Positions 23,271 through 35,871 of a DNA stretch of 64,000 bases are shown here, in pieces; position 1 is the stretch's first letter; each line of letters begins with the position of its first letter. The position numbers were made by a program, and so were the translations under genes. Source of the DNA: Xylogone sp. PMI_703 (lineage: Eukaryota > Ascomycota > Leotiomycetes); contig JAJTUQ010000004.1 in assembly GCA_021399445.1 (NCBI GenBank), positions 496,001 through 560,000 of the forward strand, given 5' to 3'. Under the pieces are notes generated by a model. It was not told the origin of the DNA. It did not search any database and saw nothing but the letters and a program-made list of their open reading frames with translations.

Positions 23271-24190
23271 TGTCGTCGATATCCGATGTATGAGCTGAAG
23301 GATACTAGAATGGGAGGTCACAGATCCTGAAGTGTTACCATATATAACTTATATATATTATTCCCTTGAGTATAATCACGACTTCCTTTTCGTATCTTGT
23401 GATTTATCAGCAGAACGCTCATTCCAAGAACGCAATGCGCAAGAAGGGCCAGTGCTGAAGCAGCTGCATTGTTGTCAGAATGGTTAGCAAGGTGGTACTT
23501 CATGGATCACCAAATTTTAGTAGAGACTTACGTACCATAATGCAAACTACTTCTTCCATAAGGCGGCTGAGCCTTTACGGTTCCGGCGAGGTAAAAAGCG
23601 GAATCGGCGGTTTGGATATCCTTCGGCGAGGCTGATGAAATTCGGGCCCATTATAGAGAGCCAACTTGCCAGTCTCGAACTAGAGAGATTACGTGACGAG
23701 CATTATTAATCTAGCGCTGACTACTATACTGACAAGGGCCTAAATCAAGACTGGTATGATATATGAGGGTTTTGAGGCATATTCCAACAATATGCTAGGA
23801 GATTAAGAAGCACCACCACCTGTGGAGACTTTTGAGATTACCTTATGTCAGAAGATTATGGAATCGGTGGTATCAGTAGAGGTTTTGATGAGGCGAAGTC
23901 GATTGTAGCTATTGAATTTCACGTTACCCCTTGTTTGTCACAGCTTCACGCCTTGGCACTTATAAAGACATTACATATAATCAATACTAAGTTACACAGG
24001 GAATTGCACTTGAGGTCTCGAAATCCAAGTCATATCACTACTGCTGATATTCTTTGTGTCATGTAACTTCTTGTTTAGGCCTTTCAACGTGATAAAATTT
24101 AGTGTCTATGCTTATTAGAGTTATACATGACTGGCATAGGAGATATTTTCCATGGTACGACATAACCTTTCTTCTACTACAGTAGCAAAG

Positions 24191-24286
24191 GTCCCAGCTA
24201 GTGCTGATGTCCGCTTTTGGGACTTCCCACCACAGTAGAACAGGCTTAGCTATTATTAAGTAACACACATCAGCACTAGCAGGGAC
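24191..24286. repeat. 20-bp inverted repeat with 56-bp loop
   Basis: The arm 24191-24210 (GTCCCAGCTAGTGCTGATGT) and the arm 24267-24286 are reverse complements with a single mismatch (19 of 20). The internal 14 bp are perfect. There is no obvious target-site duplication. It could be the termini of a very short MITE-like remnant or simply a stem-loop. Confidence 0.6.
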
Positions 24287-27200
24287 GAAGTCTCACTAAT
24301 ACTATATCTACGTTTACTTCATACGAATACGGTTATTTACCTCTATGGGTCGGAGTCTGCCCGTTACCTACGCTCCAGGTAGACTTCGCTTGAGGGGCCT
24401 GAGAAGTTAAAGTATCAGAAGGAGAGCGGATTTCTGTCAGCACCTATTGATCACCTAGAATCCACCGAACTTCAGACAGAGTAATAAAGAAACCGAAGTA
24501 CTACGGATCTTTCACATTTTGCCTCATTTTAGCTATTTCAAATAAACACTAAGATGAGATGGAAGAAGGAAATCCAATTCTTGCCGACATAGTATCATTT
24601 CTTGTAGCGCGTATGAACCAACTGATGCTTATGATCCTTGATACTAATAGCGTTTAATGAGAAATAGTTAGAAGAAGAATTGCTACAGAACCGAACGTAG
24701 ATGATCCTCTATCACGCTTTTATCTCGTTTAATTTTGGCAAGCGAGCTTTAAAGCTATTGACAAAGTGTCCCTTGTGAATGTCTCCTCTGAAATAGTTCC
24801 CAGTGATACTAGCACCATCACCCATAAATATAGACTCGCTTCAGCGAAGTCGAAGAGAGAGGTGCGACTTGCTAAATTCGCAAGGATTTACGTTAAGGCT
24901 TCTCGAGCATACTATGTTTCTTTAAAATTGGAAGCATTCTAGAGATAGGTAAGGTTTTCTATGTGTAGCATTTGTGAATTTGCCGGATGACTGGGACATG
25001 TTCCAGAAGCATGACCTCGTCTGCTTTCGGTGTCACTTCCAAAACTGGCCGCAAGTTGTAGAACTCCTAAGTCTGGTCTCTATGCGTCAGAGAGCTAGAT
25101 ATCGGTATGATGGGGAAGGCCCTCAAGGGATTGTATCAAGGATCATGGTGCAACGGTTAAGCGGGAGTGCATATCAAAGCATGGCATTGTGGATCTAATA
25201 ACTGCAATGCATGATGATACTCCTGTACTACCGCATGGCTCTTGTAACTTGGCTCGACCATACCCTTAGCTCTCTCTTATATAAGCATAAGATGCTCACA
25301 GACAGCCTTTCATCATGGCGCTAGCTTTCAGAAGCTCTACTGGAGAAGCAGCGGCTCGACGTAAGGCAGAATTTTTTAGAATTAGTCTAAGTTCTTTAGG
25401 AGGCTTGATGTTAAAGATATGGACAGCTGAAATTCTCCTACCTACGAAGTTTTCCCCCCATATTTACCGAGAGCATATCCGACCAATCCATAGGGAATGA
25501 TTAGCAAATTGGCCCACATTCAACTCCATCAGATAACCGAAGGATTTTCTACACATCGAATATACACATTGGTGATGAGTTGGAACGTACGAGAGAATAC
25601 AAGACCGGATCCCACCGTAATATTTTGACCAACTAGGAGTATGCAGTAGTACCATAGTTCGATAAATCAAACTACAGCCTTAGGTCGCCCATCGTTGATT
25701 ACAGAACTTAAGCTATTAAACTAAAGACTAACTCATCTAAAGTGGAAATCTTATACAAACCTACATTGAGAATCTCAGCCAATGCCTATTTATATTTTAC
25801 ATGCCCAGCCAGGAACATCAAACGGTTTTATACACTTCACTTCATGCCCTAGCTAACCTGGTTCCTTATATTTAAGATCGAAATGGTCATACATGGTGAC
25901 TACTCTACTATGTTATATCCACTCATTTAAAAAGACAGGCAAGAAGACAGTTTCAGCCTTCATGAAACTTATAACCGTCTCTCGTAGTGGTATAACTGTG
26001 TATAATGTGAACGGCCCAATTTAAGTAACTCGGATTGGAGTAGAAAACCTTTCGCGTGCATAGGAATAGAGATAGCTACAAATAAGGCTCTACCAAGACG
26101 CCATCACACAAGAAAATCCTTATACTGTCTTAGGATACTCTGCTCTGGTGCAGAAGTCACCTTGACAACAAATTGCTGGAGCTACTGTAGACCAAACTTC
26201 GTAGAATCTTTGGCAATGTAAGAGAAGGTACAATATCAAGTGTTGGCCTCCTAAAAGCGACTCAACATTATATTATATGCAATCTTAAAGCTTATGGTTG
26301 TAAATGACCGTTAGGATTAATTATAAAAGCTTTTATTGAATAAATCAAGGAGATTTAAGAAAGAATATGCGATGGCGGATAATGTGGGTCATATATGGTT
26401 GGTGGTTACGCTCATAGCTGTCTGGCTCAACTAGTGACTTTACTAGTATATATACTGGCAGATCAGATGCTAATGGACTAGGCTGGATTACAAACCATAA
26501 TATATGTTAGTTGTACTATAATAGGAATTATAGGGCATTACGAATAGATCACTTGTATCCCTATTCATATACTCACGTTGACAGCCTACAAAATGTATGT
26601 TTGTGCTTGCATCTAAACTATAACCTAGAATCGTGGTGTGCACAGCAAGTTAAAACGTGCTACTAGAAGGTACATTATTGAGGAAATGTTAGCTCCTAGT
26701 ATGAGGAATAGCGAACCCAAGGCGTATAACTCTATAGACATACTGAGTCCAGCTCCGTCGTGGCATTCAACTTCAAGTCATCTGCTGCATCATCAAGCCT
26801 CGAATAAAATCTCCTATTTACTGCCTCAGCGATTTTGATTAAATTCTCACACAGTAGAACTCCTTGCTGGTATGAATCTGATTAATATTTAGATAATAAT
26901 GAGACAATAAATCTGATCGAGGTATATTTGAACTTCAATTGCTAGAATCCGTAAATAATTTGAACTTGCATTTGTCGGAACTTAGATCTAGCTACGGTAA
27001 GTAGCAAAAAAATAACTGGGTTAGCTTCTTGTAATTCATTCACCTTATATTTTAGAGTGAGTATAAAACTAGTCGATTACAAATTAAATGGGTCTGTTAG
27101 CAGGATCCCCTTGACTTCTCTTATCAAGGCTATGATTATTTTGGTCTGACAGTACTTTACCTAAGCCATATTTAGAACGTCTATAATTTTACCTTTCACT

Positions 27201-29149
27201 TAATTAAGATGATGAATCTCAGATAGGCTTAGAGTAGTGAACTATAAACAGTCATATAGCAAATATACACCAAGAAGTGGCTATCCATTGACTATGGAGC
27301 CAGAGTGCTAGGCCAGGTATTAGCAAACGTGCAACAATGGTAGCTATGGCATTTATGCTCCTATGACGTCCGTCCACCAGCCATATCTACTGCAGCAGAT
27401 CTATTCTGCCATAGATATAGCAGCTGAAATAGTATGTTCTACGGACTTTCCAATTAGGTTGTTCCTAAGGCCAGCGGCTCAATATCCAGACAACTATATC
27501 ATATTCATTTTTATATTTGTGTATCATCCTATCTTCCAGTTATGTTTCGAGCTATACAGGATATTCATATCAAAGCCATTGTGCTAGCAGTTTCTATTAA
27601 TATGGAAAGAGCATCTGTATTCACTAGGTAACTAGAATGGGTCACTTGACTAAGTCAGTCTTTGAAGTCCTAGAATCCCCTAAGAAAATCTGAAACAAGT
27701 ACTTAGTAGCTCAACTTACTAAAGTCTAGTGAGACTCTCATCGTGGGTAGTTAGCTTATGAGCTGCCTATTCTTCTATCCAATTTTTCTCTTCCTAACTT
27801 AAATCAAAGCTTCGACACCGCCTTGGCTAGCACTTAATATCGTTTCAGTATCCATTCATAAATCTTAAAGAGAGTAAGGAGCGATAACAGATTATGCTCA
27901 GACGGCTCTAGCCTCGTATGCTATCAAATTCCTTTGCGTACGAGATTCATATACGAATGCTTTGCAGCCTAAATATCTCGCATTAGTGAAATCTTGGAAC
28001 AGGTAATTATGGTTATGTAACTTATGTATACAGAGTAATTCATAGTAAATAGAATATCTACGTTTCAAATCAAATATATCCTACTTACTTTATCTAATAT
28101 TCGAGTTCTAGCAAATATGATTTATATCTATACCTTACCTCTAGGTCTTTAACTATCCTCTCTTTGGTTAGCCGTCATCACGGATACGCTAAAAGATCTC
28201 TCGAAACAACAGCAGCCTCGTACAGGATTAACTCGTGAAATATCTTGATCAAAAGTACACTCGTCTTATGCTCGCCATCGGCACCATATACCTCCACACA
28301 TAATGGCCCTATGCCTGTCTCCTTGCTCTGCAAATTTTGGAGTTCTCTCAGAGCTCTCCGGATTGTAAGGGACATTGTTATGGTCAATTTTATTCCTATT
28401 ATGGGTTAGGAGATATGCTTCAATACTGAGAAACTTGGTTTCACAATGATCACTGTCAAAGATACCCAGCCAAGCCACTAGTTCTTACTGCTCTGCACTT
28501 GGAGGGCAGTACGAAGCGAGCGGGCTTAGGACTCTCGGATATACGAAAGGTATTTCCTTGACACATTCTCATACTTGTATTTGCGTATTTATGATGTCTG
28601 ACATGAGAAATATGCTGGCGGTGAATCCGAGATAGAGAGTGGATTACAAATTCATGCCGGCAATACTCGGCAGATGGAAGCATGGGCCGAGGCCCCTTCG
28701 TCTGAACGTTGAGAGCTGTCATTGCTTAAGTGGAACTTGTAGTTCAAGGTCGGCATTTATCACACATCAAGGATCTTGCGAAAGGTACGTACCCCTTTTG
28801 GTATATTCTCCTCTGTTACTGCGTGATTTCTGAGATGTGAATATTCAGGCCAAGCCACAAGTTTCGGATTTTACTACCAGTGGACATTATACCTCCATAT
28901 CATCTTGATTTCCTAGGAAGATTGATTTTGTCGCATGTCAATAATTTGCAGAATAAATATGCAAAGATTGCCAGTCAAGCGCAGATCAGAATATCTTAGA
29001 ATATATTACACATTAGTGGTTAGGTGACATATTATCATACGCTACCGACAATTGTACGAGTTTATAAATCATAGAATCGTCTAAATACGCACGTTACACC
29101 ATTCTAAGACCAATCCGATGTCGGTAGTGTTATATAAGCGTGGTTGGTA

Positions 29150-29259
29150 ATGTTCATATGAACATAAGGCGACATTGTGCCTGCTAGCCAGGTGACCACC
29201 TGGCTGATCTGGATGAAAGACAACACATAGAGCGGATACACTGGTTGTCAACCAACCAG
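29150..29259. repeat. three palindromes within 110 bp
   Basis: 29150-29165 is a perfect 16-bp palindrome (ATGTTCATATGAACAT). 29187-29204 has 8-bp arms around AC (GCCAGGTG / CACCTGGC). 29241-29259 has 7-bp arms around a 5-bp spacer (CTGGTTG / CAACCAG). They lie in otherwise featureless DNA and might be protein-binding sites or transposon-end remnants. Confidence 0.5.
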
Positions 29260-29689
29260 CAAATCGAATTAGCAAACCAGATGGCTAATGGATTAGACCA
29301 GTGAATAGCTGGGATATTTAGGTACAATGTCACACAATATCTGTTTTGTAAATTCAAAATTATATGATATTATAGTATGGATTACTACCGATTACTATTC
29401 TATATTTAAGGGCTTAGGCATAAAAAGTTTTACCTCCCTGTTTAATGAAATTACAGTAAGATCAGCAAAATCCTACTTGTTTAATGTATATATTTACATA
29501 ATTCAATCCTAGCAGATTTGAGATCTTAGTTTAAGTATTGACTGAGTCTAAAATAGTAAGGTAACTCTACAAACAAGATTTTCATAGAGTATTTCCAGTT
29601 ACAACTGCTATGATAACGTATCTAGAGGCTCGTTGGTGATACTTGATAAAACTATAGGCACGTACAGCTCACTCTTGTCAAGACAATCT

Positions 29690-32600
29690 ATTATTAAACA
29701 ATGTGAATGGAGTGCAGGACGTTAGCTCTACTTCTGCGGGCACCCTATCACTGACGCACGTAGATGGTCGCATTATCCGTGCGTAATAGAAACAGAACCC
29801 CGGTAATTAAGCCCAAAGTCAAACGAAATCGCTTCTAGGGGCGGAGGAGCGGACATAATCCGATCAGTCATGCATGCCCTACGCGTGTACCGAGAGTCCC
29901 AAGGCAATTAGGTTTGAGATAACTTGGTGAAGGAATAGTGTAACATTATACCGTATGTATTGTGAGCAATGGATAGTAATACATTCGGCAAACATGCCAT
30001 ATAGCGTAATAAATGGGGCTTAACTGTGAGTTTAGCTCCGAGCCGGTTACGTTGAGGTTCTACAATATGCGGATCAACTTTAGCACTGAGGGCACTTTCC
30101 ACGGAAATCGCCTCAAGGTACCATCCTGGTGTACGGGGTACTATGTAGCTCGGACATTAGCTTAGGTCTCTTGGCATCATCTGTGCCCGTGTTCGGGGGA
30201 GTTATGAAAGTTGATGCTGGTGCTAAAAAGCGACAGATCTACACCAATGGTTAAGTTGTTGCGATTGGATACACCGTGCAGGTCCTCCCGATGACCGTAA
30301 TACCTGACGTGAGCCAAGGTTTATAGTTCTAGGGGGCTTTTGCGGGCCGTGGTAAGCCTGAAGATAGTGTTCCGATACAGGGAGCTAACGGCGTGTTCTT
30401 GGGCTTGCACAATGTAAGTAGTTGTTGTTCCGTAATGCTCTTAGCGCTCGATACGGCTTTCCTATTTGCAGGCTCCATCCCTCCTAGTGCTAAAAGCAAA
30501 ATTCTGCAATGTGCAATCCGCAGCCTTGGATCAGAGATTAGATATGCTTCTTTTGCGCCGCCGGAAGTGCTGGTCCAATCCGAAGACCCCGAACACATCC
30601 GGGAATAACTTCATAGATGGGTTCTAACCGATGCTTCGCCCCGAATGTATGATCGGCGTTCTCTCTTTGAAGCAGGAGTTTGTCAAAGGGAGTGGCTGGG
30701 CCTCCTGCACGGCGCAACTTTATTGATGGGTGCAACGCCATAAGCGCTAACTCCGATTTAACCACTGGTGCATACAGATACAGTTTCAGATCCAGCAACG
30801 GCGAGTTGGGAGCCAATACCATAGTCTTTCATGTTCGAGAGGAACGACTAGTGCTGTAGGGGTTCTCTATTACCCATGGTGAGATTGGTGGATCTTAAAA
30901 CCCGTACCAATCCGTACAGTGCACCGGATACAGGGGGTTTATAAGTCAATCCCACCCTCCACTAGCTGTATCTTTCGAATCGGAGCCCATACGGCATTTG
31001 CAATATCTACCATGCATGGTGAATCCAAATTTCTATACCCAGTGCTGATATTACGCATCGCGTAGGGTTGCATTTCATTCTATTGTGTATCATGGTAGCT
31101 TGATGCTGTAGATTTGAGCGGATTCGCTACGCAGTCTGCGTATATATTTGGAAGGTCGCCTTCGAGTTGGCAAGTCGGCTTATTTGAAAGGTGGTTCTTA
31201 TCCAATCAGAAGCATGTGTTAAATTGTAGCACCGAGAATATGAGTGCTAATTTGGGCACAATGCAAGTTGTTCTGGCATCTTTAGTGTGTTAGCCCTACC
31301 GGATCAAGGATCTTCTCGGTGGATGCGCGGCTCATACCGTACAACTCAGCAAGATTGACGTGAGCCTTAGTAATTAATTTTAAACCGTGTAGATCTGGTA
31401 CGGTATATAAGATTACTAAGATTCAACTGGCGTAGACTGATGTCATTATTTAGTAGCCTCTCAGGTTCCAGGCATAGACCCAGAAAAGGACTTACACGAT
31501 AACGTGAAAAGATTATATTTGGCGATGTGCTGTTCGAAAGGTCTGGCCATAACTCATGTACTAGGGCTACGTTACAATTAAGAGTTGCCTGGGAGCTAAT
31601 CCTCTGTGGAGTCTCGCCGCTGGGCGAGTGATGCAAACACCCTGTCTGAGGTTAACGTTATGAGCTCTGCAAAATGATTAGGCATACGGACGCACTGGCG
31701 ATACTACAGTTACATTCAACCGCATTAGATGTCCGACGTGTGTGTATCTGCATATGCATAAAACCTCAAGGGCGTACCGTCTGGGTTTAGCTGGCGCCTC
31801 TACTTTATCTGGTAAATAGTCACCAATGCAGTAGCTATTAGCCAAGAGGACAATGCTCTCAACCGACCACTAGCATACCAGGTACCGGCGAATACAGGTA
31901 TGAGTACCTCCTCAGAGACAATGCACGATGCTATGTACACTATCCGCTTAAGGGAACTATCTGACGGCCGTTAGGTTCACTAATCTTTATAGGCATACAT
32001 ATCGCGAGTACCCCAGCTAGTTCGCAGCCATCTACGCTGGAGACAAGACGGTACGGGAAGGTGGTTTAGGGCACTGTATAATACGGAGTATCCCGCATAC
32101 GAGCTACGCAGCTCTAGTGCTTATGTAGGTGTGTCAGTGATAAGCATTTACCTTGCTCCACAACCAAGCCTCGCCAAGAAGATACCCCGATGCTTGATTC
32201 TGCAGGCCGAACCACATATTCAGCATAGGTTACCGGTAGTCCCAATTGTCTAGAATGCCGTCCACCCGTCTTTTCAGGGTCCTAGACTCAGCGGACTCTA
32301 GCGATGCATCCAAAGTATCGCGCTTTTACGAGCAAGAGGGTGAGATTCTTGAGCACGAAACGGGTGTCCAAGTGGGTCGCCCCGTAACAATTGCCGTGGT
32401 ATCTCATATTTACCGGAATTGCGCCAAGATGGTTCGCTACTGAAGCGGGTGAGATTATACGGTTCAGTTCGCCACATAGGATATGTTAGGCAAAAGGTTT
32501 GTAGAATGTTACAGACGGCGAAACTACTCTATGCAAGCAACAGTTCTATGCTACAGTACAATAACACCTTACAGCGTATGCCATATAATTGCTGCGCAAG

Positions 32601-33700
32601 GCCTAGGGCATGCAGGAGGCTTACCCTGTGGCTTTCCGGCAAATTTGAGATTACGGTATCAGGGTACCGCTAGGAAACGCACTGTCTAATCAAATTTGGA
32701 CTAGGTAGTACTGTCCTCTAGTCAGAACTCTGCCACCGGAGCGGTAAAGCTTGGCTGGCCTGGCATTTCTACCATGTCAGTGAAAACATCCGGACCACTA
32801 AAACATTATCATTCCTGCAGAGTCGTCTAGGAGAGCAACTCAGTGGAGATGCAGGAGCGCGCAGTACAGGTTTCACTCAGCCCGTGTCAGCCTCTGTGGC
32901 GTCGGCAAGACGGGTTTACGGGACAGCAAAAGTTTCGAGAGTCTCGAGAGGACATGTATTGATTGGCCACGCTTGTTGCTCTCGTAAGCCGCACCTCAAT
33001 TGTAGGTGATCTGCATTTGTAAGTGATGGTGATGAGATGATGATAAAGCAAAGTTAGGTTGAATACCCGTAAGTCTCTCAAGCGGATTAACTATCCCCGA
33101 TCCCCGCTAAGCTTGATTGTCTTCGTTGAGGTTTAGGCGTTTTGCGGGCTCTACTACCCCATGGAGAAACTTCCAAGCTACTGGTAGCGGAGTTGACCCC
33201 TCATGGAGCAAGAACTGATACGGGTAGACTTAAAAGTCGGAATTGCTCTGGCTGCATGGCGTAATTCTGATCTCCTACAGCTCAATGCCCCTATTCGGTA
33301 CGTATTATACCACCGAGAGCCGCCAAACTGCCGATATTTATTCCCGTATTCGCATAATACTTATGCTCTGACGAACTGTCTATGACCCTCGAATCTACGA
33401 GGTTTATTACACCTGTCTGAGAGCTTATTCGCCAGTACGGAGGGCGTTCACCGGCACGCGGAAAATTGCCTCCAATTGATAATCCTGGAGGGTCAGCACT
33501 ATCTTTGTTGCTATAACTACCGCCCCTGGGTAGGTCCCCTATCTTTTAGACAGCACGGAGTTCACCGTAGCTGCAACGCAGTTGCTGCACCTGAGCATCC
33601 TACGGTACTTACGAGCCGGTGGGCCGTGTGCATGTTACCCTCGTGGAGCTAAAAAGAAGCCAGGTAGGATATCTGCTTAGGATGGCATTTGGCTTGCCAA
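29690..33700. other. about 4 kb non-coding island of higher GC
   Basis: Base composition changes visibly near 29.69 kb and again near 33.7 kb. Individual 60-base lines here reach about 55% GC (for example 30301-30360 and 33481-33540), while lines on either side are often near 30%. CpG is not depleted. Despite the higher GC there is no frame above about 95 codons and no protein I recognise. The borders are approximate and judged by eye. Confidence 0.5.
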
Positions 33701-34506
33701 CTACACAATACTCATCTTTTCCCGTATTTCTACTTTTAAAATAAGGCGTTCCAAATAAGAATGCAGAATCGTTATATCTTGAAGTACCTAGGTATACTTA
33801 CGTGATAAGTAATAATAAGTAATCAGTGTCATCGACCATTAGCTAGCGCACTTAGCTTTTGAAGCCGTGCCGTTTTTTTTACACTAGTAAACGGTTTCTG
33901 AGCCACTTACTTAATTATATTTTAAACGGCATTAAGCACGTTACCTTAGACATATTATTAGTATAATTCAGAGACTTCAGATATAACAATATTTGAATTT
34001 ATTTCATTGGTCATATGGCAAGCGTTGATGAATTCGCTACGCTAATGGAATGGCTAGGCCGTGAGAACTAAAGCGCTTAGATATCCAGCACCTCTTGGGA
34101 TAGTAACAAGATGACTTTGCTTTGCTAAAATATGAGACACATTCTATCTAGATCGGTCGGACCGGTTACACTACAGAGTAGAATAAGATCAACACTGGAA
34201 ACACGACTAAAGTAACGGCATGCTGTAGTACCTATTAGCCTGTCGACCGTATATTGTGCCTGGTCTAATGCATCTCCTTCCTAGTATGGAAGCGCTCGCG
34301 GAATTTACAGTAACACACCTCTAGTGCTTATTATATATAAATCTGCAATCTGGAGACCATAAAACGTGCTTAATCTACCTAGATCTTCGGGTTTGCTTAG
34401 GGTTTACATCTGCTTGTTTCCTTATTACTGTACCCCTTCCCAACATCCATCTAGTAGCCTGTCCATTACGAACCCATTACATTGCAATCCTTTTCGAACC
34501 CTAGCC
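33700..34506. promoter_or_regulatory. upstream region of the AflR-like regulator gene
   Basis: AT-rich DNA returns here after the GC-richer island. A TATATATAAA string at about 34332-34341 lies roughly 165 bp before the ATG. A GC-rich block with overlapping CGG half-sites (GATCGGTCGGACCGG, from 34151) could bind a Zn2Cys6 protein, but this is speculative. Confidence 0.35.
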
Positions 34507-35871
34507 ATGCCTTCATCCTCTGCCAGCTCCGGCGCTGGCAATACCACTGCTCCTGCAGCACCCAAACTGCGTGACAGTTGCGAGGCCTGCGCAGCCTCCA
34601 AGGTGAGGTGTAATAAAGTTAAACCGTCATGTTTCCGTTGCACAAAGCGTGGACTGAACTGCGAGTATCTGGCTACCAAGCGGGTGGGACGCAAGCATTA
34701 CAGTCGACCCAGCATTAGCGACGGAAGTAATACTCCTTCTACTAGTACCGCAAATACAATTAATGTGACCCAGTCGCCTCCAATGAGCGACTGGTTTATC
34801 TCTAATTCAGCTGATGGTTTGCCGTCGCCAAGCGTTACCGATTCTTCTTCTCTCAAGCAGACATCTGGAGCTTCCTCGGATATCTTCTCAAATGCCTTCT
34901 CCCCGGTGGGCCAGTCCTTGACCTCTGTTATCACCGACCTGACCAGCGAACTGGACGACTTTTTTACACTCACCACCGAGCTTGATGACTTCCTCGCCGC
35001 GCCATTGGCCCTATCCGTGCCAGACACGTCTGACAGCGACATCCTAAACCAGGTACGGTTTTTCTCATCTGCAGGTGCATCTGCAGACAGCGGCAGCAGC
35101 AACTGCACGACCACGTTTCTCGACGCATTCCCTGGTTTTGAAGACACCGTTTCTGAGCTGTCCTCACTCTCCAGGCCCCGCTCTCCCCTGAACCGCAGCT
35201 CCTCCACTAGCGACTCATGTAGGTGCCTCTTCCAGGCCCTCGATCTCATGAAGCAGCTTTTTCCGGATTCAAGCGCCTGCAGCATATCTACGCCCCAGGG
35301 AGCTGACAAGCCCGCAACCCTACCAACGATCCAGGACGTTATAGCTAAGAACGAAGCTACCATCATAGCCGTGGGCACCATGCTGCAGTGCTCGTGTTCC
35401 CAGGACGGCTACCTGCTTGCCATCATCTCCCTCATCGTATTCAAGGTTCTGGGCTGGTACGCTGCAGCGGCACGCAAAACGCCTTCTTCCGACTCCAGCA
35501 GCGGTTCGCGGAGTCCCAGCGTCTCCAGCATGCGCCAGTCACTACATTCGGAACAGGTACTACAGAACCCGGCCATTGTCGGCAGTTACTGCCTCGACGG
35601 CGAGGATGGAGCGCGCATGGCAGCCCAGCTAGTCCTCAGCGAGCTACACTGTGTCCGGCGCTTAGTCAACCAGCTCTCATCGAAGCTCAAGGTGCAGGCG
35701 GTTAGGAAGGGGGGAGGGGCAGATACTCCGAATAGCTCGGGCTATGTGGGTGCGGACAGCGAGACTGCATTGCCGCTTTCGGCGGTGATGTTGAGTCAGC
35801 TAGAAGTTGATTTAAGAAAGCGGCTCAGGACACTGTCGTCGGAGATTGTGGAGTTGTTGAGGAGAGAGTGA
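34507..35871 (+). CDS. AflR-like Zn2Cys6 transcription factor
   Basis: A single exon of 454 aa from the ATG at 34507. The frame is open upstream to 34366 but contains no earlier ATG. The Zn2Cys6 cluster has cysteines at residues 25, 28, 35, 42, 45 and 52 (spacing C-x2-C-x6-C-x6-C-x2-C-x6-C). It is framed by the AflR-type sequence LRDSCEACAASKVRC and followed by the basic KRVGRK linker. The middle is Ser/Thr-rich. The C-terminal half carries the AflR-type regulatory domain (CSCSQDGYLLAIISLIVFKVLGWY, then NPAIVGSYCLDGEDGARM). Family members bind TCG(N5)CGA-like sites and activate aromatic-polyketide clusters (aflatoxin, sterigmatocystin, and MdpE in monodictyphenone). It is the leftmost gene of the metabolite cluster and pairs with the AflS-like gene at 43.2-44.7 kb. 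Confidence 0.92.
   Translation: MPSSSASSGAGNTTAPAAPKLRDSCEACAASKVRCNKVKPSCFRCTKRGLNCEYLATKRVGRKHYSRPSISDGSNTPSTSTANTINVTQSPPMSDWFISNSADGLPSPSVTDSSSLKQTSGASSDIFSNAFSPVGQSLTSVITDLTSELDDFFTLTTELDDFLAAPLALSVPDTSDSDILNQVRFFSSAGASADSGSSNCTTTFLDAFPGFEDTVSELSSLSRPRSPLNRSSSTSDSCRCLFQALDLMKQLFPDSSACSISTPQGADKPATLPTIQDVIAKNEATIIAVGTMLQCSCSQDGYLLAIISLIVFKVLGWYAAAARKTPSSDSSSGSRSPSVSSMRQSLHSEQVLQNPAIVGSYCLDGEDGARMAAQLVLSELHCVRRLVNQLSSKLKVQAVRKGGGADTPNSSGYVGADSETALPLSAVMLSQLEVDLRKRLRTLSSEIVELLRRE

Larger units (their letters stand above)
23271..29690. other. 6.4 kb gene-poor, AT-rich region
   Basis: No frame above about 90 codons and no recognisable protein similarity on either strand. The DNA is AT-rich, with frequent stops in all frames. 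It contains an inverted repeat (24191-24286) and several short palindromes near 29150-29259. It may be decayed transposon DNA, but I could not identify an element. Confidence 0.45.

Noticed and set aside
30329..30822. Two overlapping minus-strand frames (89 and 94 codons) in the GC-richer island
   Set aside because: No recognisable domain, no plausible splice structure and no codon bias that I can see; length is within chance at this GC content.
34698..35381. 227-codon minus-strand frame
   Set aside because: Antisense to the AflR-like gene, which has clear domain evidence; the antisense product has no recognisable motif.
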